Assembly: GCA_900543605.1 (NCBI GenBank)
Contig: UQSK01000008.1
Span: forward strand, 1-53,473
Origin: an uncultured Collinsella sp.
Lineage (GTDB): Bacteria; Actinomycetota; Coriobacteriia; Coriobacteriales; Coriobacteriaceae
Length of the DNA stretch: 53,473 nt
Direction: 5' to 3'
Shown here: piece after piece, positions 17,027 through 28,758 of the stretch
How positions within the stretch are numbered: the stretch's first letter is position 1
Layout of the letters: each line of letters starts with the position of its first letter
The notes under the pieces: model-generated
Told to the model about the DNA's origin: nothing
Seen by the model: only the letters and a program-made list of their open reading frames with translations
Database searches by the model: none
Made by a program: the position numbers and the translations under genes

Positions 17027-18466
17027 ATGGCGAACAACCATACCGCGGGCGCTGCCGCCCGCACCTTCGCGCCCAGCGAGCTTTGCCAGCGTATGCTGGC
17101 CAAAACCAGCAAGGGCACCTGCGGTCCCTGCATCCTGTATCTTGAGGATGGGACCATTTTTTATGGACGTGCATGCGGCGCCGAGGGCACCGCGACCGGC
17201 GAAGTCTGCTTCAACACCTCGCTCGAGGGCTACTTTGAGGTCATGACCGACCCGAGTTATGCCGGCCAAATCGTAACCATGACCTATCCGCAGATCGGCA
17301 ACTACGGTATCGACGAGACCGACGTCCAGTCGGCCTTCCCCGGCGACGCCGTGCGCCCTGCGAGCGCTCCGGCCATGCGCGGCATGATCGTTCGCGACAT
17401 GTGCGCCACGCCTTCTAACTGGCGCTCGGCCGTCAGCGTGCCGGAGTACCTGCGCGCTCACGACATCGTCGCTATCGAAGGTGTCGACACCCGCGCCCTG
17501 GTGCGCCATCTGCGCGACAATGGTTCTAAGATGGGCATTATCTCGACCGAGATCTTCGACGTCGACGAGCTTGCCGAGCGTCTGGCCGCAGCACCCACGC
17601 TGGTAGGCGAGAACCTGGTGAAGACCGTAAGTTGCCCCGCGCCTCACGAGTTTGTGGCCGCCGACCTGCCTGCCACGCATGACTTTGCGCTTGCCCCTGC
17701 CGCTCCTGCCCGCCACAACGTGGTCGCGTACGACTGCGGCGTCAAGCGCGGCATCCTGGAGGGTCTGGTCCGTGCCGGCTGCGACCTTACTGTCGTGCCG
17801 TGGGATACGCCCGCGAGTGAGGTGCTCGACATGAATCCCGACGGCGTCTTTTTATCCAACGGCCCCGGCGACCCCGATGCCGTGGTGGAGAGCTACGAGC
17901 AGGTGCAGCAGTTGATCGGCAAGGTACCGGTCTTTGGCATTTGCCTTGGTCACCAGATGATCAGCTTGGCGTGCGGCGCCCAAATGGAAAAACTTAAATT
18001 CGGTCACCGTGGCGGTAACCAGCCGGTTATGAACCTGGTGAGTCGTCGCGTGGAGATTACCGCGCAAAACCACGGCTTTGGCCTGCTGTTCCCCAGTCTG
18101 GGCAAACTGATCCCGGAGCTTTCCGGCGGCGAGACCGAGCATGCGGCCGATGGCGATCTGCGCGCCTGGGTGCGTCGCGGCATCGCGCCGGTCGTGATGA
18201 ACGAGCGCTTCGGCCGCATTCGCCTGACGCACGTGAACCTCAACGACGGCACCGCCGAGGGCATCCAGCTGCTCGATGCCCCGTGCTTCTCGGTCCAGTA
18301 CCACCCCGAGGCCTCGCCCGGCCCCACCGATGCCCACTATCTCTTTACCGCCTTTACGCGACTCATGGACGGCGAGGAGAACTACCTGGACATCGACACC
18401 GCGAAGGACCGCCTTGCTGGCTGGAATTTCGCCGAGACCGCCGCGACCGAGACCGAGGAGAACTAA
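17027..18466 (+). CDS. carA: Carbamoyl-phosphate synthase small (glutaminase) subunit
   Basis: CarA releases ammonia from glutamine for carbamoyl phosphate, the precursor of pyrimidines and arginine. The class I amidotransferase nucleophile is C306 in GICLGHQ, and the His/Glu pair is H426/E428 in YHPEAS. At 479 residues it is about 100 longer than typical CarA. There is an N-terminal lead of about 35 residues, a tail of about 35 after the amidotransferase domain, and an insert of about 35 between QNHGF and THVNLNDGT. ATG 17027 follows GAAGGAG at 17016-17022. It overlaps no gene and is followed one base later by carB. Confidence 0.95.
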   Translation: MANNHTAGAAARTFAPSELCQRMLAKTSKGTCGPCILYLEDGTIFYGRACGAEGTATGEVCFNTSLEGYFEVMTDPSYAGQIVTMTYPQIGNYGIDETDVQSAFPGDAVRPASAPAMRGMIVRDMCATPSNWRSAVSVPEYLRAHDIVAIEGVDTRALVRHLRDNGSKMGIISTEIFDVDELAERLAAAPTLVGENLVKTVSCPAPHEFVAADLPATHDFALAPAAPARHNVVAYDCGVKRGILEGLVRAGCDLTVVPWDTPASEVLDMNPDGVFLSNGPGDPDAVVESYEQVQQLIGKVPVFGICLGHQMISLACGAQMEKLKFGHRGGNQPVMNLVSRRVEITAQNHGFGLLFPSLGKLIPELSGGETEHAADGDLRAWVRRGIAPVVMNERFGRIRLTHVNLNDGTAEGIQLLDAPCFSVQYHPEASPGPTDAHYLFTAFTRLMDGEENYLDIDTAKDRLAGWNFAETAATETEEN

Positions 18467-18467
18467 C

Positions 18468-21782
<3,315 letters not shown>

Positions 21783-21793
21783 TTGACCTGGCC

Positions 21794-21878
21794 GGCCGGG
21801 GCGGCAGCCGGACACTTTCTCTCGGAAACTGGGCTTCGCGAAGTTTTCCGAGAGAAAGGACCGCCTCCCGCCCCGGCC
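21794..21878. repeat. Long hairpin 1 after carB
   Basis: GGCCGGGGCGG (21794-21804) pairs with 21868-21878. An inner stem TTTCTCTCGG with AAACT pairs with AGTTTTCCGAGAGAAA, around a loop holding the palindrome CTTCGCGAAG. It begins 12 bases after the carB stop. There is no T-run, so it may be a processing or stabilising hairpin as well as a transcript end. Confidence 0.75.
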
Positions 21879-21951
21879 TGCGGTGACTTGGCCGCACCGT
21901 GTGCTGCCGAAGGGGCTTTGCGCGATGACTAGGGCTGAATAAAAAGTGAGT

Positions 21952-21987
21952 GTGGGATCCGCCATTCGTTCGAACGGCGGATCCCAC
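21952..21987. repeat. Long hairpin 2 between carB and purE
   Basis: GTGGGATCCGCC (21952-21963) pairs perfectly with 21976-21987. The inner TTCG/CGAA pairs as well, with one mismatch between. The whole 36-nt block is nearly a perfect palindrome. Confidence 0.8.
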
Positions 21988-22036
21988 GTTAATATTTCAG
22001 CCAACGTACGTCATGGCAATCCCCGGTAGGTCGCAG

Positions 22037-22124
22037 GGCGCTTCGCGGGCGGGCCAGGCTTTATCTGAACGACTTTGCGAAGCAACCGGAGTGAAGATAA
22101 AGCCTGGCCCGCCCGCGAAGCGCC
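22037..22124. repeat. Long hairpin 3 between carB and purE, 30-bp perfect arms
   Basis: The arms 22037-22066 and 22095-22124 are exact reverse complements over 30 bases, around a 28-base loop. Together with the two hairpins before it, most of the 437-bp carB-purE gap (21783-22219) is dyad symmetry. A TATACT at 22151-22156 is a possible -10 box for purE. No gene is seen in the gap. Confidence 0.85.
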
Positions 22125-22219
22125 ACAAAGACCGCAGGGACGGGAGCAGCTATACTACTCTCAGTAGTTAAGGGCCGCGGATTCGCCGCGTCACCGCTCT
22201 CAACAGGAGGTCTTTGTTT

Positions 22220-22684
22220 ATGGCAGATCAAAAGCCGGTTGTCGGGATCATCATGGGCTCCAAGTCCGATCTGGGCGTTATGGAAGGTTGCACCGCCGAG
22301 CTCGAGGCACTGGGCGTGCCCTATGAGCTCGTCATTGCGAGCGCACATCGCACGCCGGCGAAGGTCCATGAGTGGGCCTCGACTGCTGCCGACCGCGGTA
22401 TCAAGGTGATTATCGCTGCTGCTGGCAAGGCTGCTCACCTGGGCGGTGTCGTGGCTGCGTTTACGCCGCTGCCGGTTATCGGCGTGCCTATGAAGACGAG
22501 CGATCTGGGTGGTATGGACTCGCTGCTGTCGATGGTGCAGATGCCTTCGGGCGTGCCCGTTGCCTGTGTGGCCATCAACGGTGCCAAGAACGCTGCCATT
22601 TACGCCACGCAGATTCTGGGCGCATGCGACCCCGAGTACCGCAAGGTTATCGAGAAGATGAAGCAGGAGATGGCTGACGCCTAA
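22220..22684 (+). CDS. purE: N5-carboxyaminoimidazole ribonucleotide mutase PurE
   Basis: PurE moves the carboxyl group on N5-CAIR to give CAIR in purine synthesis. The 154-residue protein opens VGIIMGSKSDLGVMEG and has the SAHRTPAKVHEW block that forms the active site. AGGAGG (22205-22210) lies nine bases before ATG 22220; a TTG at 22214 in the same frame is too close to it. No purK lies next to it. The gene stands alone between the hairpin-rich gap and the sortase gene. Confidence 0.95.
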   Translation: MADQKPVVGIIMGSKSDLGVMEGCTAELEALGVPYELVIASAHRTPAKVHEWASTAADRGIKVIIAAAGKAAHLGGVVAAFTPLPVIGVPMKTSDLGGMDSLLSMVQMPSGVPVACVAINGAKNAAIYATQILGACDPEYRKVIEKMKQEMADA

Positions 22685-22720
22685 GCGCTCTGCCAGTCTA
22701 TTTGCAGCATAAGGAGAGCC

Positions 22721-23719
22721 ATGTCCGACTATCAGGGAAAGCGTTTTTCGGCTTCTCGGATTCCCGATCCAGCCAAGTCGGGAGCAGCCCACGCGCCGCA
22801 GCAGGGTCGGGCATCCTCTCCTCAGCAGCCGCGCACGCCACGCCCCGTGACGCCGGCTAAGCATCGCCGCCAGGATACACCTGCTGCATATCGCCCTTCG
22901 TCATACAGTACGGCCAAGAAGCCACCTCGCTCTTCGACGCATGCCGCGCCATCGAGCTATACCGAGCCGCCGCGCAAAAAGCGCCGCTCCGTCATTCCCA
23001 TTCTGCTCATCATCATCGGCATTGGCCTAATCGTTGCTGCGGCCGCCATCTTTATCAACGCGCAGATTGGCTATAAGCAGGCGAGCGAGTCGTATCAAAA
23101 AATCGAAAAGCAATATGTGAGCGACAAGGACGCCAGTGGCGTGCCAATTATCGACTTCAATGCGCTTGCCCAGACAAATCCCGAGGTTGTGGGTTGGATT
23201 TACGCGCCCGGCACCAACATCAACTACCCCGTGGTACAGACCAACAACAACTCCAAGTACCTCAACACGCTGTTCGACGGCACCGCCAATGCCTCGGGAG
23301 CCATCTTCTTGGATAGCGACGATACCGCGCCGGGCATGGTGGATCAGCAGACCACGATTTACGGTCATCACATGAACGACGGTTCGATGTTCAACGTGAT
23401 TTCGGATACGACCGATCAAGCGACGTTCGACAGCATGGAATACGTGTACTACATCACGCGCGATGCGACGTATAAGTTGCGTCCGCTGGCGACCAAGGTG
23501 GTCGAGGACACGTTTGCCAAGGCGCGCACGCCCAACTTTGAAGGCGATGACGGACTGAAGAATTACCTGTCCGAGATGCTCGACGGTGCCTCTGCCGTGG
23601 CGAGTGACGCCACCGATCGTGCCGCTTCGGCAACCAAGGTCGTAACGCTTGTGACCTGCCGTTCGCTGTCATTTAGCAATACGCGCGCAGTCATGGTGCT
23701 CACGCCGGTCGAGGAATAG
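22721..23719 (+). CDS. srtB: Class B sortase
   Basis: Sortases are membrane transpeptidases that attach surface proteins to the cell wall or build pili. The 332-residue protein has a long Pro/Ala/Ser/Arg-rich cytoplasmic N-terminus (about 85 residues), one transmembrane helix (about 88-112), and a sortase domain. The catalytic residues are His 216/217 in YGHHMNDGSMF, Cys 313 in TLVTCRSLSFSNTR, and the Arg of that same motif. The YGHHM.DG.MF pattern is that of class B. Two LAxTG proteins lie 16-25 kb downstream. Class B enzymes usually act on NPxTx motifs, so whether this enzyme handles LAxTG is open. Confidence 0.88.
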   Translation: MSDYQGKRFSASRIPDPAKSGAAHAPQQGRASSPQQPRTPRPVTPAKHRRQDTPAAYRPSSYSTAKKPPRSSTHAAPSSYTEPPRKKRRSVIPILLIIIGIGLIVAAAAIFINAQIGYKQASESYQKIEKQYVSDKDASGVPIIDFNALAQTNPEVVGWIYAPGTNINYPVVQTNNNSKYLNTLFDGTANASGAIFLDSDDTAPGMVDQQTTIYGHHMNDGSMFNVISDTTDQATFDSMEYVYYITRDATYKLRPLATKVVEDTFAKARTPNFEGDDGLKNYLSEMLDGASAVASDATDRAASATKVVTLVTCRSLSFSNTRAVMVLTPVEE

Positions 23720-23727
23720 ATTGTTGA

Positions 23728-23764
23728 GAGTAGCTAAAAGAGCCCCGTCCCAAATGAGCTACTC
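23728..23764. repeat. Small palindrome with a GTCCC core
   Basis: GAGTAGCT (23728-23735) pairs with AGCTACTC (23757-23764). The loop contains CCCCGTCCC. It looks like a short member of the GGGACAG-type palindromes, in reverse orientation. It lies just after the sortase gene. Confidence 0.55.
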
Positions 23765-23787
23765 GACGACGGTAAAAAGGAGAAATG

Positions 23788-24204
23788 ATGCTTGAAAGTG
23801 GCAAATCGATGCCTTCGGTTGATGCTTGGCTGCGCGAAGCCAAGGCCGATGTTTCGGCGGCTGATTGTGGGATGTACCTGACACACAACGGCGTGGTGCG
23901 TGCGACGCCCAAGGCCGAGGTGCGTGGGGTCGAGACAGATGGTGTGGCGCCTGGACATAAGGTGGGCGGCATGGTGTTTGGCTTCGATGCCGAAAAGGTG
24001 CAGGCCGCTATCGAGGCTACGCGCGCGATGCCGGGTATCGGTTATGTGCGCGTGTGGCTGGCGAGCGGCGAGCTTGCCGTGGGCGATGACATCATGCTTG
24101 TGCTCATTGGCGGGGACATTCGCCCGCATGTGGTCGATGCGCTGCAGGCGCTCGTCGGTACCATCAAAAATGAGTGTGTGAGCGAGGTCGAGCGCGAGGC
24201 ATAG
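23788..24204 (+). CDS. MoaE-like protein
   Basis: The 138-residue protein resembles the large subunit of molybdopterin synthase in its second half: YVRVWLASGELAVGDDIMLV matches the MoaE pattern of a strand, a G-E-L turn and a G-D strand. The family catalytic lysine region is only weakly similar. No other molybdenum-cofactor genes are nearby, so a role in that pathway is unproven. ATG 23788 is five bases after AAGGAG (23777-23782). The gene ends at a bidirectional terminator shared with the opposing membrane protein gene. Confidence 0.55.
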   Translation: MLESGKSMPSVDAWLREAKADVSAADCGMYLTHNGVVRATPKAEVRGVETDGVAPGHKVGGMVFGFDAEKVQAAIEATRAMPGIGYVRVWLASGELAVGDDIMLVLIGGDIRPHVVDALQALVGTIKNECVSEVEREA

Positions 24205-24236
24205 GACTTTGCGATTAATTAGAGTCCATCTATAGC

Positions 24237-24278
24237 AAAAGCCCGCTGGCAGTTCAATCAGTCTGCCAGCGGGCTTTT
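24237..24278. terminator. Bidirectional intrinsic terminator
   Basis: AAAAGCCCGCTGGCAG (24237-24252) pairs perfectly with 24263-24278, a 16-bp stem with A-run and T-run edges that works on either strand. It separates the plus-strand MoaE-like gene from the converging minus-strand gene. Confidence 0.92.
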
Positions 24279-24311
24279 CTGTGCGTTGGAAAATCTCGGC
24301 ATTGCGTGGCG

Positions 24312-25541
24312 CTACACGTGCGTCGCATCCTTGGGGCTCATGGTCATGCTCTGGAAGCGGTTTTCCATGTAGTCGTTATCGAAATATTTGCCGTAGAACT
24401 GCGCGACGGGAATATCCGGCTCCGTGCCGTTGACGCGCTGGTACCAGTAGTCGAGCGACTGCAGCGTCATGACGCCGTCGACCAGCATAATGACGGTAAA
24501 GATAACGGTAGCCGAGTAGCGGCTTTTCCACGGGATCATGTTGATGAGTTTGAGCAATCTGGGCAGCAGCAGCTTGATCCAGATGAGTCCGCCCAGGCCC
24601 CACAGGCAGGCAAAGCCCGTGCAGGTGCGTCCGCCCGTAAGGACGGCGAGTGGGTCGGGCATGCCAAAGAGCTTCATATGCGAGTAGCTCCACGAGACCA
24701 CACCAAATGAGGTCTGCATAAACCAGCCCACGAACACCTCAAAGCTCGCGCCGAGCACAGCGCTTACCAGGAAAATGATGATGGGGTTCTTTTTATAGAA
24801 GCGGTTGAGCACCATGGTCATGAGTACGGCACCAAAGCCATAGATGGGGCTGAAGGGACCAAACAGCATGCCGGCGCGGTCCTGGTAGACGCCTGGATCG
24901 ACGACCGTCATGTGCCAGATGTCCTCGGCGATCAGGCCGAGCACGCAGCAGACGAGGAATACCCAGAACAGGTTGAAGTAGTTGAGCTTGATGTAGCCCT
25001 CGCCGGTTTCGTCGCGGCCGAGCATGCCCTCGGCGGCGGCATCGCGGTCGAGCATCTCCTGCAGGCGGCGCTGCAGTTCGCGCTCCTGGCGAAGCGTAGG
25101 ATCGACGGTGGCTGAAAGCGCGATGAGGATACCGAGCTGAATAGCGGGACGAAGCAAGAAGAGCCCGATGCCCTGGAGCATCACGTCGACCAAAAGCTCG
25201 ACGACGGTGAATGCGATGAGGATATAGGACAGGCGGGCGGCGTTGCGGCGCTGATTTTTGATAAGGTCCAGGCCAAAAATGATCAGGATGACGGCACTTG
25301 CCGCAGAGAGCATGATGCCGGCGACGATGAGTCCAACCAAGACCAGCATATTGTCGCCGAGCTTGGCGGCGGCGTTGCCGTTAATGAGCGCGGTGATGAC
25401 CTGCCACATAAAGGCGGCGACCGACGGGAGTGTGCCCACGCCGGACAGGATGCACAGGACGGCGTACACCTTAATGATGAGGGGAGTCTTCTTGACCTCC
25501 GTGGCGCTGGGGACGCTGGGGTCGAGTTCGTTTCGATCCAT
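24312..25541 (-). CDS. Multi-pass membrane protein, putative ABC-transporter permease (PF06541-like)
   Basis: The 409-residue protein has four hydrophobic segments in residues 20-150, a charged loop rich in Arg, Glu and Asp (about 150-185), and about five more segments from residue 195. The second half, with GPFSPIYGFGAVLMT and EVFVGWFMQ, resembles the PF06541 family named putative ABC transporter type IV. That family has no proven transport role, and no ATPase gene is adjacent. The start at 25541 follows AAAGG on the minus strand. It is transcribed toward the shared bidirectional terminator. Confidence 0.72.
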   Translation of the reverse strand: MDRNELDPSVPSATEVKKTPLIIKVYAVLCILSGVGTLPSVAAFMWQVITALINGNAAAKLGDNMLVLVGLIVAGIMLSAASAVILIIFGLDLIKNQRRNAARLSYILIAFTVVELLVDVMLQGIGLFLLRPAIQLGILIALSATVDPTLRQERELQRRLQEMLDRDAAAEGMLGRDETGEGYIKLNYFNLFWVFLVCCVLGLIAEDIWHMTVVDPGVYQDRAGMLFGPFSPIYGFGAVLMTMVLNRFYKKNPIIIFLVSAVLGASFEVFVGWFMQTSFGVVSWSYSHMKLFGMPDPLAVLTGGRTCTGFACLWGLGGLIWIKLLLPRLLKLINMIPWKSRYSATVIFTVIMLVDGVMTLQSLDYWYQRVNGTEPDIPVAQFYGKYFDNDYMENRFQSMTMSPKDATHV

Positions 25542-25826
25542 ACAGAACCTTTCTCGCTTTGTCCTAGGTTACTAGGATACGCCGCCGACCTGCCAAAAGA
25601 CAGGACGAACGTCCCAATTGCAACTTTGCAATCCCCAACGGTGGGCGCGGCGGCCATATGGGGGCGTGGGCGCTTGCACTGGACAGACCGATAAAATGTT
25701 TGGCCGCAAAACGGATTATTAGCTCGGTGGGCTTTTAAAAAGCGCTGCTCATGCGCGGGGGAGCGCGTCGCGCCGTGCGTATAATAAGGCGGGTAACGCC
25801 AAAATACGAGGCTCTGAGGGGATGCC
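25542..25826. other. Divergent intergenic region with purF promoter element
   Basis: This gap separates two divergent genes and must hold promoters for both. A perfect TATAAT at 25780-25785 is 42 bases before the purF start, but no -35 box is recognisable 16-18 bases upstream of it. A small hairpin TCCTAG/CTAGGA lies at 25562-25577, and an ATTGCAA/TTGCAAT dyad at about 25617-25632. No gene or riboswitch is recognised. Confidence 0.45.
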
Positions 25827-27497
25827 ATGTCTCAAGAAACCATCCGCGCGGCCGAGCGTGCCGCGGGACAGGTGAACGCCATGTCGACGTATGATCCGGA
25901 CTCCGACCAGCTGCATGAGGAATGCGGCATTTTTGGTGTGTGGGCGCCCGATCGCGACGTGGCTCGACTGACGTACTTTGGCCTGCGTGCACTGCAGCAC
26001 CGTGGCCAAGAATCGGCGGGAATCGCTGTTGGTGACGGCGGCACGGTTATGGTCCGCAAGGACCTAGGCCTGCTCGACCGCGTGTTCTCCAATGCCGACT
26101 TGTCGACGCTCTCCGGTCAGCTGGCCGTGGGTCATGTGCGCTACGGCACCGCTGGCGCCAAGAGCTGGGAAGCCTCTCAGCCGCACCTCTCTACCATCAA
26201 TAGCGTCATTATCGCGCTCGCGCACAACGGCACCCTCGTCAACACCGACGAGCTGCGCCGTCAGCTGATCGAGCTGGGCGTGCCGTTCCTCTCCAACTCG
26301 GATTCCGAGGTCGCGACCAAACTCATCGGCTACTTTACTCAGCGTACAGGCCATCTGCGCGAGGGCATTCGCAAGACCATGGAGCTCGTGCGCGGCGGCT
26401 ACGCCATGACGCTCATCAACGAGCAGGCGCTCTACGCATTCCGCGATCCGCACGGCATTCGCCCGCTCGTGCTGGGCAAGCTGGTGGACGAGGGCCTGGA
26501 CCAGGCCGATGCCGCATCCGTTTCGCAGCTGCCGTCGCAGGACGGCGCCGCGACGGTTGACGCCACCACCCATGTCACCCGCGCCGGCGGCTGGGTCGTC
26601 GCCTCCGAGACTTGCGCACTCGATATTGTGGGCGCCGAGTACGTCCGCGACGTCCGTCCCGGTGAGATTTTGCGCATCAGCGCCGAGGGCCTTGTGTCCG
26701 AGCAGGGCGTGCCTGCCGCCGAAGAGCCTGCTAACTGCATCTTTGAGCAGGTCTACTTCGCTCGCCCCGACTCCATCATGAACGGCAAGAGCGTCTACGC
26801 CTGCCGTTATGACATGGGTCGTCAGCTGGCACATGAGGAGCCCGTCGAGGCCGACCTGGTCATCGGCGTGCCCGACTCCGGCCTGCCGCCCGCGGAGGGG
26901 TATTCGCACGAGAGCGGTATTCCCTTTGGCGAGGGCCTTATCAAGAACCGCTACGTGGGCCGTACGTTTATCGAGCCCACGCAGGAGCTGCGCGCCATGG
27001 GCGTGCGCATGAAGCTCAACCCGCTGCGCGACAACATCGAGGGCAAGCGCCTGGTCGTCATCGACGACTCCATCGTCCGCGGCACCACCATGGTGCAGCT
27101 CGTCAAGATGCTGCGCAACGCCGGCGCCAAGGAGATTCACATCCGCATCAACTCGCCCGAGGTCATCTGGCCGTGCTTCTACGGTATCGATACCGACGTG
27201 CAGTCGCAGCTTATCAGCGCCAACAAGACGGTCGACGAGATTTGCGAGTATATCGGTGCCGATTCGCTGGCCTTCCTTTCGGTCGAGGGCCTGCTGAAGG
27301 TCATGCCCAAGGGCGGTTACTGCGATGCGTGCTTTACCGGACGCTACCCCGTGGCGATTCCCGAGAGCTTTGGCCGCGACAAGTTCATGGAGGGCTTCAA
27401 GCCCCGCAACCTGGACAAGCCACTGCATTTTGACGACGACGCCGTGGTCGAGAAATACGACGACCGCAGCTGGGAAGAGGAGCACGGCGAGGCCTAA
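25827..27497 (+). CDS. purF: Amidophosphoribosyltransferase PurF
   Basis: PurF makes phosphoribosylamine from PRPP and glutamine, the committed step of purine synthesis. The 556-residue protein starts with a 32-residue propeptide; the nucleophile would be C33 in EECGIFGVW, exposed by cleavage as in Bacillus PurF. The glutamine domain is followed by the PRPP-binding motif LVVIDDSIVRGTT near residue 407. The paired cysteines in GGYCDACFTGRYP, together with WPCFYG, fit the [4Fe-4S] type of enzyme. An insert of about 30 residues (near 225-255, Ala/Asp/Thr-rich) is unusual. Its TAA stop is the first part of a palindromic repeat. Confidence 0.96.
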   Translation: MSQETIRAAERAAGQVNAMSTYDPDSDQLHEECGIFGVWAPDRDVARLTYFGLRALQHRGQESAGIAVGDGGTVMVRKDLGLLDRVFSNADLSTLSGQLAVGHVRYGTAGAKSWEASQPHLSTINSVIIALAHNGTLVNTDELRRQLIELGVPFLSNSDSEVATKLIGYFTQRTGHLREGIRKTMELVRGGYAMTLINEQALYAFRDPHGIRPLVLGKLVDEGLDQADAASVSQLPSQDGAATVDATTHVTRAGGWVVASETCALDIVGAEYVRDVRPGEILRISAEGLVSEQGVPAAEEPANCIFEQVYFARPDSIMNGKSVYACRYDMGRQLAHEEPVEADLVIGVPDSGLPPAEGYSHESGIPFGEGLIKNRYVGRTFIEPTQELRAMGVRMKLNPLRDNIEGKRLVVIDDSIVRGTTMVQLVKMLRNAGAKEIHIRINSPEVIWPCFYGIDTDVQSQLISANKTVDEICEYIGADSLAFLSVEGLLKVMPKGGYCDACFTGRYPVAIPESFGRDKFMEGFKPRNLDKPLHFDDDAVVEKYDDRSWEEEHGEA

Positions 27498-27537
27498 AAC
27501 CTGCCATGTAGGGACAGGTTTATTTTGGTAGGTTTTA
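27495..27537 (+). repeat. GGGACAG palindrome, AAAACCTGCC type, copy 1
   Basis: AAAACCTGCC (27496-27505) pairs with GGTAGGTTTT (27527-27536), with GGGACAGGTTTATTTT between. Two relatives lie at 50770-50807 and 50931-50970. The stop codon of purF is the TAA at the border of the repeat. In the rest of the purF-purM gap no gene is seen. Confidence 0.85.
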
Positions 27538-27654
27538 CCTGCTGTTTTGTTGATATGACGGCGCGTGCTGTTATGGCGCGCGCCAAAATGAACGCAACTA
27601 TGAGCACCGTTTGGCGCCCGCGCGGCGCCACGGTAGTGGGAGAGGAAGGCTCAG

Positions 27655-28758
27655 ATGAGCGACAGCAAGCATGTGACGTATGAGGACGCCGGCGTCGATA
27701 CCGCCGAGGGCGGCCGCGCCGTCGACGCCATTAAGCAAATGGTTAAGGACACCAACCGTCCCGAGGTCATCGGCGGTATCGGTGGCTTTGGTGGCCTGTT
27801 CTCGGCCGCCGCGCTTAAGGATATGGAAGACCCGATTCTGATCAGCGGTACCGACGGCGTGGGCACCAAACTTGTGCTCGCCCAGATCATGGATCGTCAT
27901 GAGACGGTGGGCCAGGACCTGGTCGCCATGTGCGTCAACGACATTTTGGCTTCGGGCGCCGAGCCGCTGTTCTTCCTGGACTACGTTGCCATCGGCCACA
28001 TTGAGGCCGAGCACATGGCAAAGATCATCAAGGGTGTGGCCGACGGCTGCAAGCTCGCGGGCTGCGCGCTCGTGGGCGGCGAGATGGCCGAGCACCCCGG
28101 CGTCATGGCTCCGGCCGACTACGACCTTGCCGGCTTTACCGTGGGCGTCGTCGATCGTCCCAAGATGCTCGACCCCGCGAATGTCCGTCCCGGCGACGTG
28201 ATTCTGGGCCTGCCCTCCACCGGCGTGCATTCCAACGGCTACTCGCTCGTGCGCAAGGTCATCGGCGTCGACGGCATTAAGCCGGGCACGCCCGAGGCCG
28301 CCGCTAAGGCCGAGGAGCTGAGCCGTCCGCTCGAGGAGCTCGGCGGCGCATCGCTGGCAGACGCTCTGCTGGCCCCCACGCGCATCTACGTCAAGCCGAT
28401 TCTGGAGCTGCTACGCGGTGGCGCCAACGTTCATGCCATTGCCCACATCACTGGCGGCGGTATTACCGAGAACCTCAACCGCGCGCTTGCCGACGACGTC
28501 GACGCCGTGGTCACCCGCAACGGTGCCGAGATGGGTTGGGACGTTCCGCCCGTCATCACCTACGTGTCGCGCCAGGCCGAGCTCGCGCCCAACGAGGCAT
28601 GCAAGACCTTCAACATGGGCGTTGGCCTGTGCCTGATCGTCGCCCCCGAGGACGAGGCCGCGGTTACCGAGGCCCTGGTCGCGCTGGGTGAGAAGCCGTT
28701 CCGCGTGGGCGAGTGCGTCGAGGGCTCCGGTAAGGTCGTGTACTCTGATGAGCGCTAA
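27655..28758 (+). CDS. purM: Phosphoribosylformylglycinamidine cyclo-ligase PurM
   Basis: PurM closes the imidazole ring to make AIR in purine synthesis. The 367-residue protein opens VTYEDAGVDTAEGGRAVD and has the conserved ISGTDGVGTKL block near residue 62 and the glycine-rich GGGITENLNR near residue 264, both typical of the AIRS fold. ATG 27655 follows GAGAGGAAGG at 27639-27648. Its end overlaps the start of purN by 11 bases, so the two are co-translated. Confidence 0.95.
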   Translation: MSDSKHVTYEDAGVDTAEGGRAVDAIKQMVKDTNRPEVIGGIGGFGGLFSAAALKDMEDPILISGTDGVGTKLVLAQIMDRHETVGQDLVAMCVNDILASGAEPLFFLDYVAIGHIEAEHMAKIIKGVADGCKLAGCALVGGEMAEHPGVMAPADYDLAGFTVGVVDRPKMLDPANVRPGDVILGLPSTGVHSNGYSLVRKVIGVDGIKPGTPEAAAKAEELSRPLEELGGASLADALLAPTRIYVKPILELLRGGANVHAIAHITGGGITENLNRALADDVDAVVTRNGAEMGWDVPPVITYVSRQAELAPNEACKTFNMGVGLCLIVAPEDEAAVTEALVALGEKPFRVGECVEGSGKVVYSDER

